This document shows positions 21,081 to 33,952 of a stretch of DNA of 64,000 bases, in pieces (position 1 is the stretch's first letter; the number at the start of each line of letters is the position of its first letter). Where the stretch lies: assembly GCA_950022295.1 (NCBI GenBank), contig OX465597.1, positions 380,215,016 through 380,279,015 of the forward strand, read 5' to 3'. Below the pieces are notes generated by a model that was not told the origin of the DNA, did not search any database, and saw only the letters and a program-made list of their open reading frames with translations. This DNA comes from Bromus sterilis (taxonomy: Eukaryota; Streptophyta; Magnoliopsida; Poales; Poaceae). A program made the translations under genes and the position numbers.

Positions 21081-23957
21081 AATTCCTGCTCGTCCTCGAG
21101 TAGGTAAATGATAAAAGCATAATTTCTGTGGTGACATGCTAACAACCATATAAAATCAATTAAGGCATGTAATTCAATTCAAGTCATAACAGGCAAGAGT
21201 CTATATTTAGCATTGAAACACGCAACATAAGAACATAAAGGTGCAAGAGCTCTCGATGTCCGTGACTCGAATGTCTCCAAATGGTGTTTGCGTGCAAGAA
21301 AGGGGATAGGGATATACGAGACAAAGTATTTTTGTGTTGAGAACTCAATCTACTAAAGTTTCACACTTGGTCTTCTTTGAAATCTTATCTTAACTCATCC
21401 CCAGACCACTAGCCAGATACAAGTCAAAATGATCCACTCCTTTTCGACATTTTGAGCACTCATGCAATGGATGAGCGTAAGCAAGAAAGTTGACACTTAG
21501 GATGGCAAAGAGAGAATATGGTGGAGGAGGAAGACAAAAAGGTGTGAAAGGCTCACATCAATGAGGAAAATCATAGGCGAGAGAAAGCCAAATGATAGAT
21601 ATGATGTGAGGAGTAGGGATTGCCATGCAACGGATGCACATATGAACTAAGGTAAGCTCTCCAATGGAACTAGTGGGGGTGCATCCAACTTGCTTGCTCA
21701 AGAAGACCTAGAGCTCATTTGAGGAGGCTCATTATTGGAATATACAAGCAAAGTTCTATAGTGTGAAGGTCCACACATAGGAATAGTAGTGTGCCCCCTT
21801 CTCTCTTTTTATTTCTTTTTTTGGTGGCCTCAATGGCTCTTTCTATTTCTCTCATTTGTCCTCTTTGACATCTTTTAATTTGTCCTCTTTGGGATCTTTT
21901 AATTTGTCCTCTTTGGAATCTTTTCCTCACTTTAGGGGAAACACTCTATATATTACAAAAAGTATAGAAGATCTTTCACGCTTTACAAAGTACTCAAATC
22001 ATAAAGAAGATGTAACTATCATGATGTATGCAAATGTATGCCTATGCCAGTGTAGCAGGATATGCAATGATACTAGCGCGGCATGTAGCAATGATTAGGG
22101 CAAGGCCCAACTAGCATGCGGCTCATCGATCAAGCAAGTAGCATGTATGACATGAAGATCAAGTCATGAGAAGATGGATGTTGCATGGCAATATATCTCG
22201 GAAAGGCTATGGAAATGCCTTGATAGGTAGGTATGGTTGCTGTTTTGAGGAAGGGAATAGGGAGGTTTATGATGACAGGGTGTATCATGCCAAGGGTTTG
22301 GATGTACCAGCGAAGGTGGACGCCAACTATCGGAGTGAGAAGAAAGCAATGCACGACACAGGAGAGGCTAGCAAAATATGGGAAGGTGGAAGTGTCAACT
22401 TTCGAATACTCACATTAGTCCGAAGAACTCATGCACTTATTACCGGTAACTATCAATCTAATAAGGAGGTTTCACAAAGAGACAAGTACCCCGAGGAGGA
22501 GTGTATGGGGGTTTGGTTATCCTTGCGCATCCTCGACTCATGGTACGTGAGTGTACTCTAATATTCGACCCCTCAGAAGAGTAGTGATCCATCTAGTAGC
22601 TAGAGTTCTCAACTAATTTTGTAGGTTTTGAAAATAAACACGGATTTCCCAAAATACGACATCTATCACTAATAGGCTAAAGCTCTTGACACCAAAAGTC
22701 CAAACATTACTCAAAACAATACCTCAAAACTATTGCAAGTTACTACTACAAAAGAATAGCAACCTCAATTACCTACTTCAAGTCAAGACACAAAACTCAG
22801 TGCAACAGGCAAACTCTCTAAACAAGATAAACATGAAAACTCAAGAGAGTTCCAGCAACAAACTAAAAAAAAGCTCTTTAAAAAGATAAGCATGAAAATT
22901 AAGAGCTAAACATGCAGTAGCAATGAAAAAGATAAAGAACACACACAGCAAAGATAAGCATGGAAAATCCTATGTTGTGTTCTAGATTTTGGAAGTGGAG
23001 CGCGTTTCTCTCCCACACAAAGAAAGTTGGGTTCTAACTTGTTATGAACAGCAAGCAAAGCTAAAGAAAACTAAAAATAAAACCTAAGAGCGAGAAGCTC
23101 CAAGCATAGCACATAATGCATGAAGTGATAAAAATATAGTGAAACGAGAGACAAACTGATAATTGTTGATGGAGAAGGGGATGCACGGGGGCATCCCCAA
23201 GATTAGCCGCTTGAGTCTCCTTGAATATTTCTTGGGGATGCATGGGTGAATCCCCAAGCTTGAGCACTTGACACTTCTTAATCTTCTTTCATCATCTTCC
23301 CTCGCACGCTTGAAAACTCCCTTCATACATAACTCATCATAATCCGATTAGCGAGGTTAGTACCCATAATAAAATAATTTTTCCTCTTCTGGAAATAAAG
23401 ATATTCTTGAATAGATACTGTTTCTCAAGATTGCCAAAAAGTTTTTGCAAAGAAAAAGCAAGCTTAAGGTTTGCAAAACGAAGAAAAGGCAAAACAGGAC
23501 AGAATCAGTGAAAAACAGACCAGCAGGTAGTAAAGAATTGTTTAGGGATACTTCTGCATCTCAAATAAAAAAACTCAGAACATACGAAAGTTTAGTAATT
23601 GTATAGAGCACACTATGTAAAAAATTCAGCTCAAAAAGATTAACTGGGATTTTCTGTGATTTTTCTAGTCACGAGGACAGAATCTGTTTTCTGGACAGCA
23701 TGTCACAACTTTCACTTCCCTTGTCATATGAGGCTATAAATGGCACAAAGCTTGAAAAGTAAAGATACAATGATGTTGCTACAGTGGTAACAATCATCAA
23801 GACCAATAAAAACGGAAGAAAAAAAAAGTAAATCCTAAATTCGTTGCGGGCTGCCTCCCGAAAGCGCTTCTTTAAAGCCATTAGCTAGGCTTAAAGATTA
23901 TAAAAGGTGCTCTCATAAGAATAAGAATTTGAAGCAAAAGAGAGCATCAAGAAGAAA
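21081..23957 (-). other. Element C 3' internal spacer
   Basis: Non-coding, with the same sequence series as 37540-40366 in element D (for example GCGCTTTCGGGAGGCAGCCC). Two short hairpin-forming blocks (GGGGATGC…GCATCCCC type) lie at 23178-23255. Confidence 0.65.
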
Positions 23958-25055
23958 TTATGAAACACATTTAAGCCTAACCCACTTCCTATGCATAGGT
24001 ATCTTGTAAGAAAATAAGTCAAAGAAGCACAAAGTGACATGCATAGAAAGGTGGAACAGGAACAATTTCAAAACTTTCAACATGAAGAGAGGTGTTTTTG
24101 CAACATGGAAGTTTCTACAACCAAACTTTCCCCTCTCAAAGTAATTTTCAGTAATATCATGAACAACATCAAGAATATAACTATCACATAAATCATGTTG
24201 TGCATGACCTACAAGCACACGTGTATAATTTTCAACACGGTCTTTAGTGTCATAAGATAAATGCAACCCATCACATTGAGCCTTAATAAGAGCACAATTC
24301 TCCAGAATATGAGTTGGAGATTTCAAAAGGATAATAGGACAGTCAAGTGTGGGTTCAATAGCAACAATTTCATGCTTAACATAAGGAACTATAGAGAGTT
24401 CATTTTTGTCAGCATCATCCATAGTGGCATCTTGGCCATCAACAAAGCAAGTATCAAAATTTTCAGAAAGGGATATTTCAAGTGAGTCGTCGGAATCATG
24501 GGATTCCTCCTCAAAGAAATGATTGGACTCTTCTTGGGCAGCAAACATTTTATTTTTAAAAACCTCAATATAAGAATTGGAAGTATAATTCTCGAAGCAA
24601 TAAGCAAGAACTGCAAAGTTTTTGGACTGGTGAATAGTATCGTGATACCTTTCAATCAAAGAAGCAATCTCATAAGCACCTTTAAAAGAAACAAACTCTT
24701 CAATCTTTTCAACATCAAAGTAATCATAGACACCTTTAGCATAAGAAGATAAGATCTCATTTTCGTTGAACTCACATTGGAAAGGGAGGTGTTTATGATC
24801 TATAGTAGAACAACAAGTAAAATCATAATTGTAGCACAAAAGTTTAACATGGCAATAAGAAACATGTATTTGATCCCATAAGTGTTTCCATTTCTGAGAT
24901 AGGTGGTGCCGCGTATAATGAGCATGCTCATCCAATGATTTTCCCTCAACCAAGTCAGTTGGGTTTTTAGCGCGAGCACAAATTGATTAAAGACGATCCA
25001 AGTGAAACATGTCAAATATGTCCATCCTACCACATTTGGGTGGTTCAGCACCCAT
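23958..25055 (-). pseudogene. Element C internal ORF, unknown function
   Basis: Minus strand. ATG at 25055 (MGAEPPKCGRMDIFDMFHL) starts a frame of 365 codons ending at 23958. A single TAA at codon 23 interrupts it, after which the frame is open for 342 codons. The peptide is rich in His, Tyr, Cys and acidic residues, with an acidic stretch (FFEEESHDSDDSLEISLSE). It shows no gag zinc knuckle, protease, RT or integrase motif. It occupies the place where Athila elements carry gag-pol, and the frame outlasts the rest of the element's coding capacity. It may be a captured host sequence or a diverged retroelement protein. Confidence 0.5.
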
Positions 25056-25227
25056 GGTGAGGATAGCATAACTAGGCAAAGCAAGACAAAGGCAAAAGGT
25101 AGCAACTAGTTTTTTTGTTTTTTCATATAAGACACAAAAGCAAAAACAAAAACTGAATGGTAAACTAGCAAGACTAAAAAGCAAAGATAAAAGATAGTGT
25201 GCAACTCCCCTATCTTGAAGAGTGGAG

Positions 25228-25245
25228 TCCCCGGCAACGGCGCCA
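25228..25245 (-). other. Element C primer-binding site
   Basis: Minus strand TGGCGCCGTTGCCGGGGA, tRNA-Asp type, 11 bp from the 5' LTR end. Confidence 0.88.
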
Positions 25246-25256
25246 GAAATTGCTTT

Positions 25257-26931
25257 TGATGGTACGAATTAACGCCCCCTCGTTGGTTACCCAAAGTGGA
25301 AGGTTGAGATGTATACAGCAGCAAGTTTCCCTTAGCGAAGATGCTAAGGTTGAGTGTCGACAAGTAGGACTCCAACAGATACAAGAAGGTGGTGAAGTGA
25401 ACAATGGAGCCGTTTACAACCGAAGGTTGCTAACTTCACCTGGACCTGCACACACAGAAAATAACTTTGCTTCCCAACGAGTACAGAGGAGTTGTCAATT
25501 CCTCCGGCCTTGTTGTTTACAAAGGATAAAACGCACGGGATAATAATGATAGTGATAGCAACGGAAAAGTAAATAAAGCAGTAAATTGATAGTGGGTGTA
25601 AACAATATTGGAAATATGGACCGGGGTCCTATGATGTTCACTAGTGATGTCTCTCTCCCAAAAGACAATAAAATAGCCATGCGAGGTAAACAAATTACAG
25701 CTGAGAAATTGACAGGATTATGTGCGCATACCAATGCTAATTATGCTATAAAGAAAGGAAGAGGCTCAAAAGCATGGGTGGTATGCCAAGACAAGTAGAC
25801 CGAAATCCATCTGCATCTACCTACTAATCATCCACCTTGAGATATCTATCCAGAACATCTTGCTGGCATTAAGTTGCGAATCCCACCCCAAGTGTAAACT
25901 CAAAGCAACGAACAACTGCATTAAAGAACTTTGCGTAAAGTAAACAATCCTTGCACCCGCAAGTACAAGCACCGTTGTTTTCCCCCTTGTGGCAACATCA
26001 CATCCCCTAGACTCATGTTTATATCACTCAAGCTAGTCATCGGGGGGCATGAACCCACAATCATGCATAACGCTCCCTCTTGGAGTCACTACCTACTACT
26101 TGGCCAAAGCAATAAACAGCAACCGAGAACATGCAAGAATTACTCTAGAACATAAATATAAAAGAGGAGAATCAAATATATTACTCAAACATAATCTGAA
26201 CATAATCTCATAATCCATCGGATCCCAACAAACTCAGCATAGCAACAACAGAAATATTACATATGTGCCTCGATCATGTAGGGTAGCTCACGAGGTCTAA
26301 TCCATGAAGAACAAAGAGGGGAGGAGAACATCACATAACTACTGAACAGAGACCCATGGTCCAAGGTGGACTACTCACGGTTCATTCGGGAAGCATCCAT
26401 TGTGGTGGAGAAGCTCCCGGAGGTGGTTCCTCCCTCTGGCAGGGTGTCGGGAAGAGGTCTTCTGGTGCTCCCGATCTTGGAAGCGCGGCGGCGGCGGAAC
26501 ATAGGAGAGATCGCGAAAAAGGGTTCCCGTCTCGGGGTTTTTTGCGTCACGGAGAATATATGGGCGAAGGGGGGGCATCCAGGGGGGCCACCAGGGGTCC
26601 ATGCGCCCCCCTGGCGCGGCCCCACCCTAGGGCGCGCCGGGAGGGCGCCTGGGGACCTAGTGGGTCCCCTCTATCCCCCCCTCGGTGATTCTCGAAGCTT
26701 CTTCTACGCTGATTTTTATTGGATTTTCCCGAATTTTTGGAGCACTTTTAATATGGGGGAAACCTGAAATAGAAAAACAACAGAAAACAGGAACTGGCAC
26801 TAGGGTGCACTGAGTTAATAGGTTAGTCCAAATATGATCAAAAGTGTATGGAAGTTCATCAATATCATAGCAATATCACACAAAAGAGGCATGGAGCAAG
26901 AAGAAATTATAGATACGTTTTGGACGTATCA
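25257..26931 (-). repeat. Element C 5' LTR
   Basis: 1,675 bp, beginning (minus strand) TGATACGTCCAAAACG at 26931 and ending CCATCA at 25257. Few differences from the partner LTR. GC palindrome at 26599-26652. Confidence 0.88.
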
Positions 26932-27148
26932 GTCGGCGACACGCCGGCAACTCCCCGTGAGTAAAGGAATAAGATCTGGACACAAACCTCATGTAGGGTC
27001 TTTACCGGACGGTGTTTCCCGGGGCCTGAAGCTGTATAAAATCGCGTTTTCTCTCTTTGTGATGTTCTTCTTACTCGTACATTCGTAGCAAAGGCCCCAT
27101 AATCAAGTTCTCACATGAGGACATCTGCCATGACTTTCCCACGACAGT

Positions 27149-27167
27149 TGGCGCCCACCATGGGGCC
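27149..27167 (+). other. Element B primer-binding site
   Basis: TGGCGCCCACCATGGGGCC starts 2 bp after the LTR. It differs from the tRNA-Asp site of A, C and D, so B uses another primer tRNA, which I do not name. Confidence 0.7.
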
Positions 27168-29545
27168 TACACACAAGGGTGTTGTCATCTTCAAGGAGGT
27201 CCTCACAGGGATCGAGAAGATCGTGATCATCCGGACGAAGAAGAACCGGCACGAACAAATCTACATCAACAAGTCCACAATACGCCGACTTTGGCAGGAC
27301 TCGATCCGACCCGGGTGCATTTCAACCTCGGTTTCTTCAACATCTACATCAAGATCTACATCAAGCTCATGAAGAAAACAAGAAATAATTCGCGCGCGTG
27401 ACTCAAAACTCGACTTCAGCATTGACCCTTGCGCGCAGCCTGCAGGACAGAAAAAACATCTGCATTGCGAACGCTTCAGGAGGCGACTCGAAACTCATAT
27501 TGAAGATCCCTTCGGTGAAAAGATTGGAAAATCTGTTGGTTACAAGCTGTTAAAATTTCAGCCAATTCCAAAGGTTAGATCTCCCTGGCCGACTCCTATA
27601 CTGAAGCGCTATCGAAATCTGGCGGAACTCCGCACGACTTCAGCAAAAAAAATCCCGAGGACGACTCATACATCAATTCGAAGATCCCTCCGGTGAAAAA
27701 CTGCGGGGTATATATATTCCTTTACTACCACAAAATATTTCAGAAAATTCCAATGGGTAGATCTCCGTGGCCGACTCGCGCACTAAAAACGCATTTTTGG
27801 ATCTACGCAAGATCGCGAAATCCAACCACAAATTTAGCTCAACTTATCATCGGTTTGCACTTCGGACATTGGGACAACTCCCGTTTGAGCAAGATACATA
27901 TACGTCGGCTTACAACCTGTTGGTCGTCTCTATCACCGGCTCGACATATTGGACGAACTATCAACCGACGACTCCTATGAAGATCGGTTACAACCTCACC
28001 ACGATTGCCTTCCATGGTTCTCCGGATTTTCTCTGCATCATCAGATCAATGCTTGTTTCTTTATCAAGCCAGATACATGGAGTCCCCAGCCAACTCCTCG
28101 AGTCGACTCAAGACTTGGGGGATACACCTCCTACAGGATCCATCAGAGATTGAGATATATTATGTTTCAATGACAGATCATAATTGACCATCACAAATTT
28201 TGGTCCATTGATTTTGACGGTAAAATCCAGTTTCAGATTCCGGTTCGTTGGTAAAATTCTGGCTCTTTCATTAAGTTTCAGATTATCGGTAAATCCCGGC
28301 TCAGATTCTGGTTCATTGGGAATATTCCTACTCTTTCATTGAGTTCCGGATCATCGGTAAAAATACCGGCTCAGATTCCGGTTCATTAGAAAAATTCCGG
28401 CTCTTTCATTGAGTTTCAGTTTATTGAAAAATCCCGGCTCCCTTCTTGAGTTCCGGTTTATTGGAAAATCCCGGATCCACAATGAGATTCCAGTTTATCC
28501 AAAATTTCAGCTCCTTGACGAGTTCCGACTCATTTAAAATTCCGGATCCTCAAGCGATCCCCGGCTCATCAAAAAATTCCGGCTCCTCGATGAGTTCCGG
28601 TTCATCAAAAAATTCCGGCTCCTCAATGAGTTCCGTTTCATCGGAAATTCTGGCTCCTTTATGGATCCATGATCATTACAAATTACCGGCTTCGCAAGAA
28701 ATCTCGGTAAGACTCGACACTTCTGGAACCCAAAATTCGCCAAACTTATGCATAAAATCAACTTTCATATTGCATAGTCTTTTCATACATATTGCATTAT
28801 ATTTCATCATATTGCATCATACTGCACATTGCATCATAAATTACAAATTTCTCAGAGACCTGGGGGCTTGATCAACCCTCTATCGGCTCTGAGCATTTAT
28901 ATTGATCAGGTAACTCGGGGAGCACGATGATACTCATCAACTCTTGCCAGAGAAATCGACATATATATGTAAAACTTCACATGTGTTTGTTTTGATAAGG
29001 GGTTAAAGGTGAGTTTGATGGCTCTCATCGACTCTTAAAACTGAAGAAACCCTAGCATACACATGAATTGGCCACCACACCGCCCGTAATGTACAGTTTA
29101 GAGTTTTACATAACTAACGCGCAACCGGTTGGTCTAAACTTCGAGGTTTACAGGAACACCCATCGAATTTAGTCCTAAAATATGGGCACGCTTGTTACTG
29201 AAAAACCGGCTCTACAGAGAAGTTCCGACTCCTGAACCAATAATCTCTCTCAACGCGAGAAGATGAGGTCTAAGTCGACTTCTACTAGCCTTTGCATTTT
29301 TTGCATACATCAGCATCATAGCATACTTAATTTTCTATCATTTCATATGTCATGAAACCATGCAATATGAGCATTAGCCTGTGTGACTCGGTATAGCACA
29401 AAGATGCTCATACCGACTCATGGGGACTATAGCTCGAATTTCTCTGTGAGTCAACATGACACAAAGATGCTCATACCGATTCATGGGGACGATACCTTCT
29501 GCATTGCATCTTCTGCATTTATAAGTCGACGTTCGTCGCACTGGC
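27168..29545 (+). other. Element B left interior, non-coding
   Basis: No gag or pol frame. The segment 28200-28680 is a degenerate minisatellite built from units such as AAATTCCGGCTCCTCAATGA and GTTCCGGTTCATC. The last bases CTGGC (29541-29545) are the left copy of element E's target duplication. Confidence 0.65.
28200..28680 (+). repeat. CCGGCTC minisatellite in element B
   Basis: About ten imperfect units of 30-55 bp alternating CCGGCTC, TGAGTTCCGG and TTCATCGGAAAAATTC-like phrases. Unit length varies along the array. Confidence 0.7.
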
Positions 29546-32500
29546 TGTCACAACCCCAAGTTAGGTATGTGCTAGGATTAGCAAGTCACTTTGCATCATG
29601 TTAAAAATTTAGAAAGAAATCAATTGAAATCAAATTCAAACTCAAGTGGGAGAAGGAACACCCCCAGATGAATTAATTCAAAAGGCCAGAAATAAATCTT
29701 CTCCAAAAATTCATGTTTGATTTTTGAAAAGTCTTATAAATGAGTGTGATCACATATCAAGTGATGTGGGACCAACCCCATGCTCGTGGATTTTTCAAAT
29801 ATTCAAATAGGACCTTGGATTAATTCAAAAACCCCTATTTGATTTAAGATTCAAATAATTTGAATTTTAAAAAGTGCCAAACTTTGCAAATGGCTAGTAT
29901 TATTTATTATAGGGCCATATAAAAAGTTTTAGCATTTTAAAAAATGGTTTGCTATTTTATTTAGCAAAACCAAAACAAAGACAGAAAAGAAATGAGAAAA
30001 GAAAAACAGAAAGAGAGAGAAAAGCTTACCTGACGCCTAGGCGAAGCCAGCCCATCTGGCCCAGCCGGCCCAAAGGGGCAAGGGGGTCTTCTTCCCCACC
30101 CCGCGCCTCCAAGCTGCTCGGTGGAATGCCACCGAGCTTGCCGAGCACGCCGCCGCTCTCCCAGCCACCACCTGCCCCTCTGGAGCCTCCTAGACGCGCC
30201 TCGCAGCTCCTGGAGACGCCATGCCTCAATTCCCCCCTCCAGAGCCTCTCCCTCTCACTCCCGCGACGAACTCGACGACGACCCGAGCGCCACCGTCGCC
30301 ATGGCGTGAAGCACGCGTGTCCAACGCCGTCCCCAAGCCGCTACAAGGTGTCCATTGCCTCCGCCACCGTCGACTACGTCTCCGTGCAGAAGGAATCGAG
30401 CTCGGACGCTCTGAAGCCGCCGCCCCCTTCTTCGTCCTCGTCTCCGGCCGCCGCGGATCCACCTTAAAATCCGGCGCCACCGTGACCTCCCCGAGCAAGC
30501 CGTCGCTTCCGTTCAACTCAGGGTGAGCGCGGGATCAAAACCCCTAACCTTTCCCCCTCGATTTCGTCCTCTAGACGGATCTGCCATGGGAGCCGTAGCT
30601 CAACGCCACCGTGGTGCTCGTCGGCGAGCACCCGTAAAACAATCGAGCTCGGGGCCATGTCCTTCACCTCCACCGTGCTCCACTGTGTCGATCTAGCCTA
30701 ACCCCGCTTCAATTGGAGCCCTGCGTCGAGTTTTGTCTCGCAGCCGTGGCTCCGCCGCCGCAAAGCTCGTCGCCGTCAAGCCTCCCGAGCACCCCAACCA
30801 CCCCAACTTGGCCCAATCGATGCGCCACGCCGAGAGCTACGTCTCAGTGGTCGCAGCGCATCGTTTGGCACCCGGAAACGTCGTCCCCGTGGACGCCGCT
30901 GCGTCTGGACGTCACCGGCGACTAGCCGCCGGCGAGGTGACGTGGCCCGCGTCTGTTTAGCACTAATCACCATCCTAATCCCCCTGGGCCACTGACCAGT
31001 GGGCCGAGGTCCCTAATTAACCACGGGTTATTTTTAAACAACAGCTTAAATCAACCCCTCCCACTGACAAGCGGGACCCACACGTCAGCCCCCCTGACGT
31101 CACCCTTGCGCAAGCCTAACGCAATAAATTGTTAAATGGTTTATTTAAATCCAGAAAATCCAGAAAAAGGCTGAAACTTTGAAAATTCATAGAAAATTCA
31201 TAGAAAATTCATTTTAACTCCAAATTGAACTTATAATATATGAAAAATGATCAGGAGAAAATAAGCTATCCAAATATACAACTTTCAACTATGTTTGAGT
31301 TGAATTTAAAATTGTACCAGTAGCATTTGCTATTTGGTTTAATTGAAATTTAATCAAATTAAATTCAAATGCTTTTGCATTTTGAACCTTAGCAACTTAA
31401 CCCAATTCACTTGAACATCAGAGGCATATCATACACATTTCAAGATGAATTACCTTGTTCAAACAATAACATTTGTAACTTGGCTAATTTGAATTCAAAT
31501 TGGAGTTTGAATTTGCAATTCATTTGCAATATACTCCATTTAAATGGAATTGCCTCACACATCAGAATCATGCAAACCAAGTTTCAACCTTCAACCATGT
31601 GTTTGTGCATTGTATTTACTTTGCTACCTTGTTTGTTGTTTGTCGAGTAGTGGTGGAACCGGAACAGGAGGCTGCCCCCTTCGTTGAAGATCCCGAGACT
31701 GAACCTCGTCAGCAAGGCAAGCAAACCCCCATTGATCATGTCGATAAAATCCCAATTCCCTCTCAGTCTCGCTTATGCATTGTTTAGGATGATTACCATG
31801 CTACGTTTCTACCGCATAGATGAACCCATTCCTTTGCATGACCTATCTTTTGTCACAGTAGTAAGAAAACCACAATCCTAGCAAATGTAGGAGTTGATTG
31901 ATATCATGTGGCCCCTGCAATTGTTACTGCTTACTGCATGCTTAGAGTGATACAATGTTGTTACTGTTATGTGAGTCGGGATGGTAGCAATCATGATGAT
32001 GATGGTGGAAATGTGTTGGTGAATCTACCCTAATACAAGGTGAACGATGAGAGGCTGTGTAGGAGTACACAGTGGGTTGTCTCGTTGAACACCGCCCTAA
32101 GTCCGAGTTCTTGTGTGGTGATCCAAGATGAAGAGTACAACCACACATTGGGCTCACTGACCCCTCTCAACCTATTAACTCATCCCTTTCGATGTCCAGA
32201 TGTCGCAGTAGTTCGGAGTTCTGGTAGGTTTGTGGCCTGGCTGCTAAGTGAGAGAACGGCTCAACCGAGACCGGCTTATGCACCACGCACACATAACCTG
32301 GGTCCACTTCGGTAAACCGGCCGGGTTCACGATAGTGGTAGCCAACCCAGGTAGGCGGCTTTCTTGGAGTAGATCGGCTACGAGGTAACAGTTGTGGTGA
32401 GCATCCTCGTCGACACTTCTTGAACGGTGTCGAGTACAAAGGCGGTAATTGATGATCATGTGTGTGTAGCGGTACACCCCTGCAGGGTTAACAAAACTAT

Positions 32501-33534
32501 TCGAATAGCCGCGTCCGCGGTTAAGGACTGCTTGGAAAGCTTAGCTTGATTATTAGACAACTTGAACTGGATACTTATAAAACTTACCAAGATAAGCGTG
32601 AGTGCTATGGCGTGCTTTCTCGTGGGGAAGTCGAGGAAGGCACCATAGTGGTGTAATTGGTTGAAGAGATGTAGTGGACTCGTGTACGCTTCTTACCTCA
32701 AGTCTAGTACTCGTAGTTCAGGACTAGCCAAGTCAAAGCTGTCACTTCTGCAATTGAACCCCACCTCCCTTTACCTTGATACATGTGCATGAGTAGTATA
32801 GTTCCTACGTAAGTCTTGCTGAGTACGACTTTGTACTCACGTTTGCTTATTCTATGTTTTAGATGAACCCACTGACCACCAAGGTGGATTCTTCATCGAG
32901 CTCGACGACTGAAGACCAAGCTAGTGTAGTCCCAGTCAGACGACTTGTTCCCTCGTGAAGGGCTTGTGCACCCTGTGAGAGTTATCAATAAAATGTATAC
33001 TTTGTAGAGAATTGCAATGATACCTACTGTTTATACAAGGCATGTGTGCTGCGTGTATGTTTATAACATGCATGTCTTTGTATGGGTTTTCGAGACCTTA
33101 GTTGTGATCTGGCTGGCGGTCTTTTATACACCAAGTGGCCCTTAGATGTGCGCAGCTTGGGGCATCGTGATGCGATTGTTCGAGACTCTGTCTCGTGCAC
33201 ACTTTGATGTATGATCGAGCCCGCCCTAGACCCCGACTAAGTGATCAGGCTGGATTAAGTCTATGTAAGGGTTATAATACAATCGATAGTATGGTTGAGG
33301 TGACTTGTCTATGAGTATGGGAGTTCACCACCCATATGTTTTAGACTTGTGTGCGGACGATGAGGACCCATATCAGTTGATCATCCGGCCTGGATGGGAT
33401 GCCCCTCACGTTCGATGCTTTCCGAGAACGTTCTGTGCTTGGCCTTGTCTGCTTAGACAAGTGGGTACGGTTCTCGGCTCTCCATATGATTGTGTTGTAG
33501 CGTGTCTTTCATACGCTAACCCCGGGTCCCGACA
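29546..33534 (+). repeat. Element E 5' LTR (3,989 bp)
   Basis: It holds an AT-rich start (29546-30010), a GC-rich island with overlapping open frames (30025-30960), AT-rich middle DNA, and a conserved segment with a CGCGTCCGCGGTTAAGGACT block (about 32507). It ends AACCCCGGGTCCCGACA. Homologous LTRs lie at 42012-43986, 51945-56022 (reverse) and 63616 onwards. Confidence 0.88.
30025..30960. other. GC-rich island in the E-family LTR with splice-donor-like sites
   Basis: A Pro/Ser/Arg-rich frame (for example KVSIASATVDYVSVQKESSS, about 30340-30400) has a homologue in the same frame in the solo LTR F (KVSITSAVLDYVTVRKESS). On the plus strand the homologous frames of both copies reach a donor-like CAGG|GTGAGC (about 30519). 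On the minus strand a CAG|GTAAGC lies at 30024-30032. No complete gene can be defined. A captured host promoter or first exon is one explanation. Confidence 0.45.
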
Positions 33535-33538
33535 GACT

Positions 33539-33550
33539 TGGTATCAGAGC
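33539..33550 (+). other. Element E primer-binding site
   Basis: TGGTATCAGAGC, complementary to initiator tRNA-Met, 4 bp after the LTR end. Confidence 0.9.
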
Positions 33551-33952
33551 AGGACTGACTGTAGGATTATCAGCCTTGGCCGAAGTCGAGTCTAGCTTGC
33601 TATAGTTATATAGTTACTCTGGGTATATAAGGGAACAACGTAAGGCTTCTTTTTTCTCCTTACACCCTTCATTCTGAGTTCTGATTCACCCTTACCTCTT
33701 CTACGGGAAGATAGGACTAGGCTCATCTCTGTCTGATTAGAACATCTTGTTGTTTGCTTCCTTGTAGCCGTAGGAAAGTTGTGTTCGGTTTGTTAGAGTT
33801 GTTGTGCTTCCTGAATTCTTACATCGTATGTAAGTTCTCTTTCTACATTGCAAGAAAAGACATTTCTTACAATTACAGCCGTAATGCTGCCCGAGTCATT
33901 CCAAGTTTCTTCATAATCTGATGCATTTTCAAACTCCTTCTTTCAGTTTCAG

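Larger units (their letters stand above)
19398..26931 (-). mobile_element. Element C: Athila-like non-autonomous element, reverse orientation, inside B's 5' LTR
   Basis: A 7,534-bp element with perfect 5-bp target duplication GTCGG (19393-19397 and 26932-26936). Its LTRs are 19398-21066 (3' LTR) and 25257-26931 (5' LTR), read on the minus strand from TGATACGTCCAAAACG to …CGTCA/CCATCA. The minus-strand PBS is at 25228-25245 and the PPT is at 21067-21080. The interior has one broken ORF of unknown function in place of gag-pol. The 3' spacer is shared with element D, so C and D are members of one family group. Confidence 0.9.
18759..27146 (+). repeat. Element B 5' LTR (849 bp), interrupted by element C
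   Basis: LTR sequence is 18759-19397 plus 26937-27146. The part 19170-19397 and 26937-27146 corresponds to the 3' LTR. The TATA-like CTATATAAGG is at about 19298. The first 370 bp are a tandem array that is nearly absent from the 3' LTR. Confidence 0.82.

Noticed and set aside
29949..30526. Ordinary host gene encoding a Pro/Ser-rich protein
   Set aside because: The frames lie in the LTR of element E and recur in other LTR copies. Kept as an LTR island, not as a gene.
32040..32477. ORFs of 77-91 codons repeated at 42681, 42885, 53108 and 53270
   Set aside because: They recur only because the E-family LTR recurs. Frames on both strands are open, with no protein family signature.
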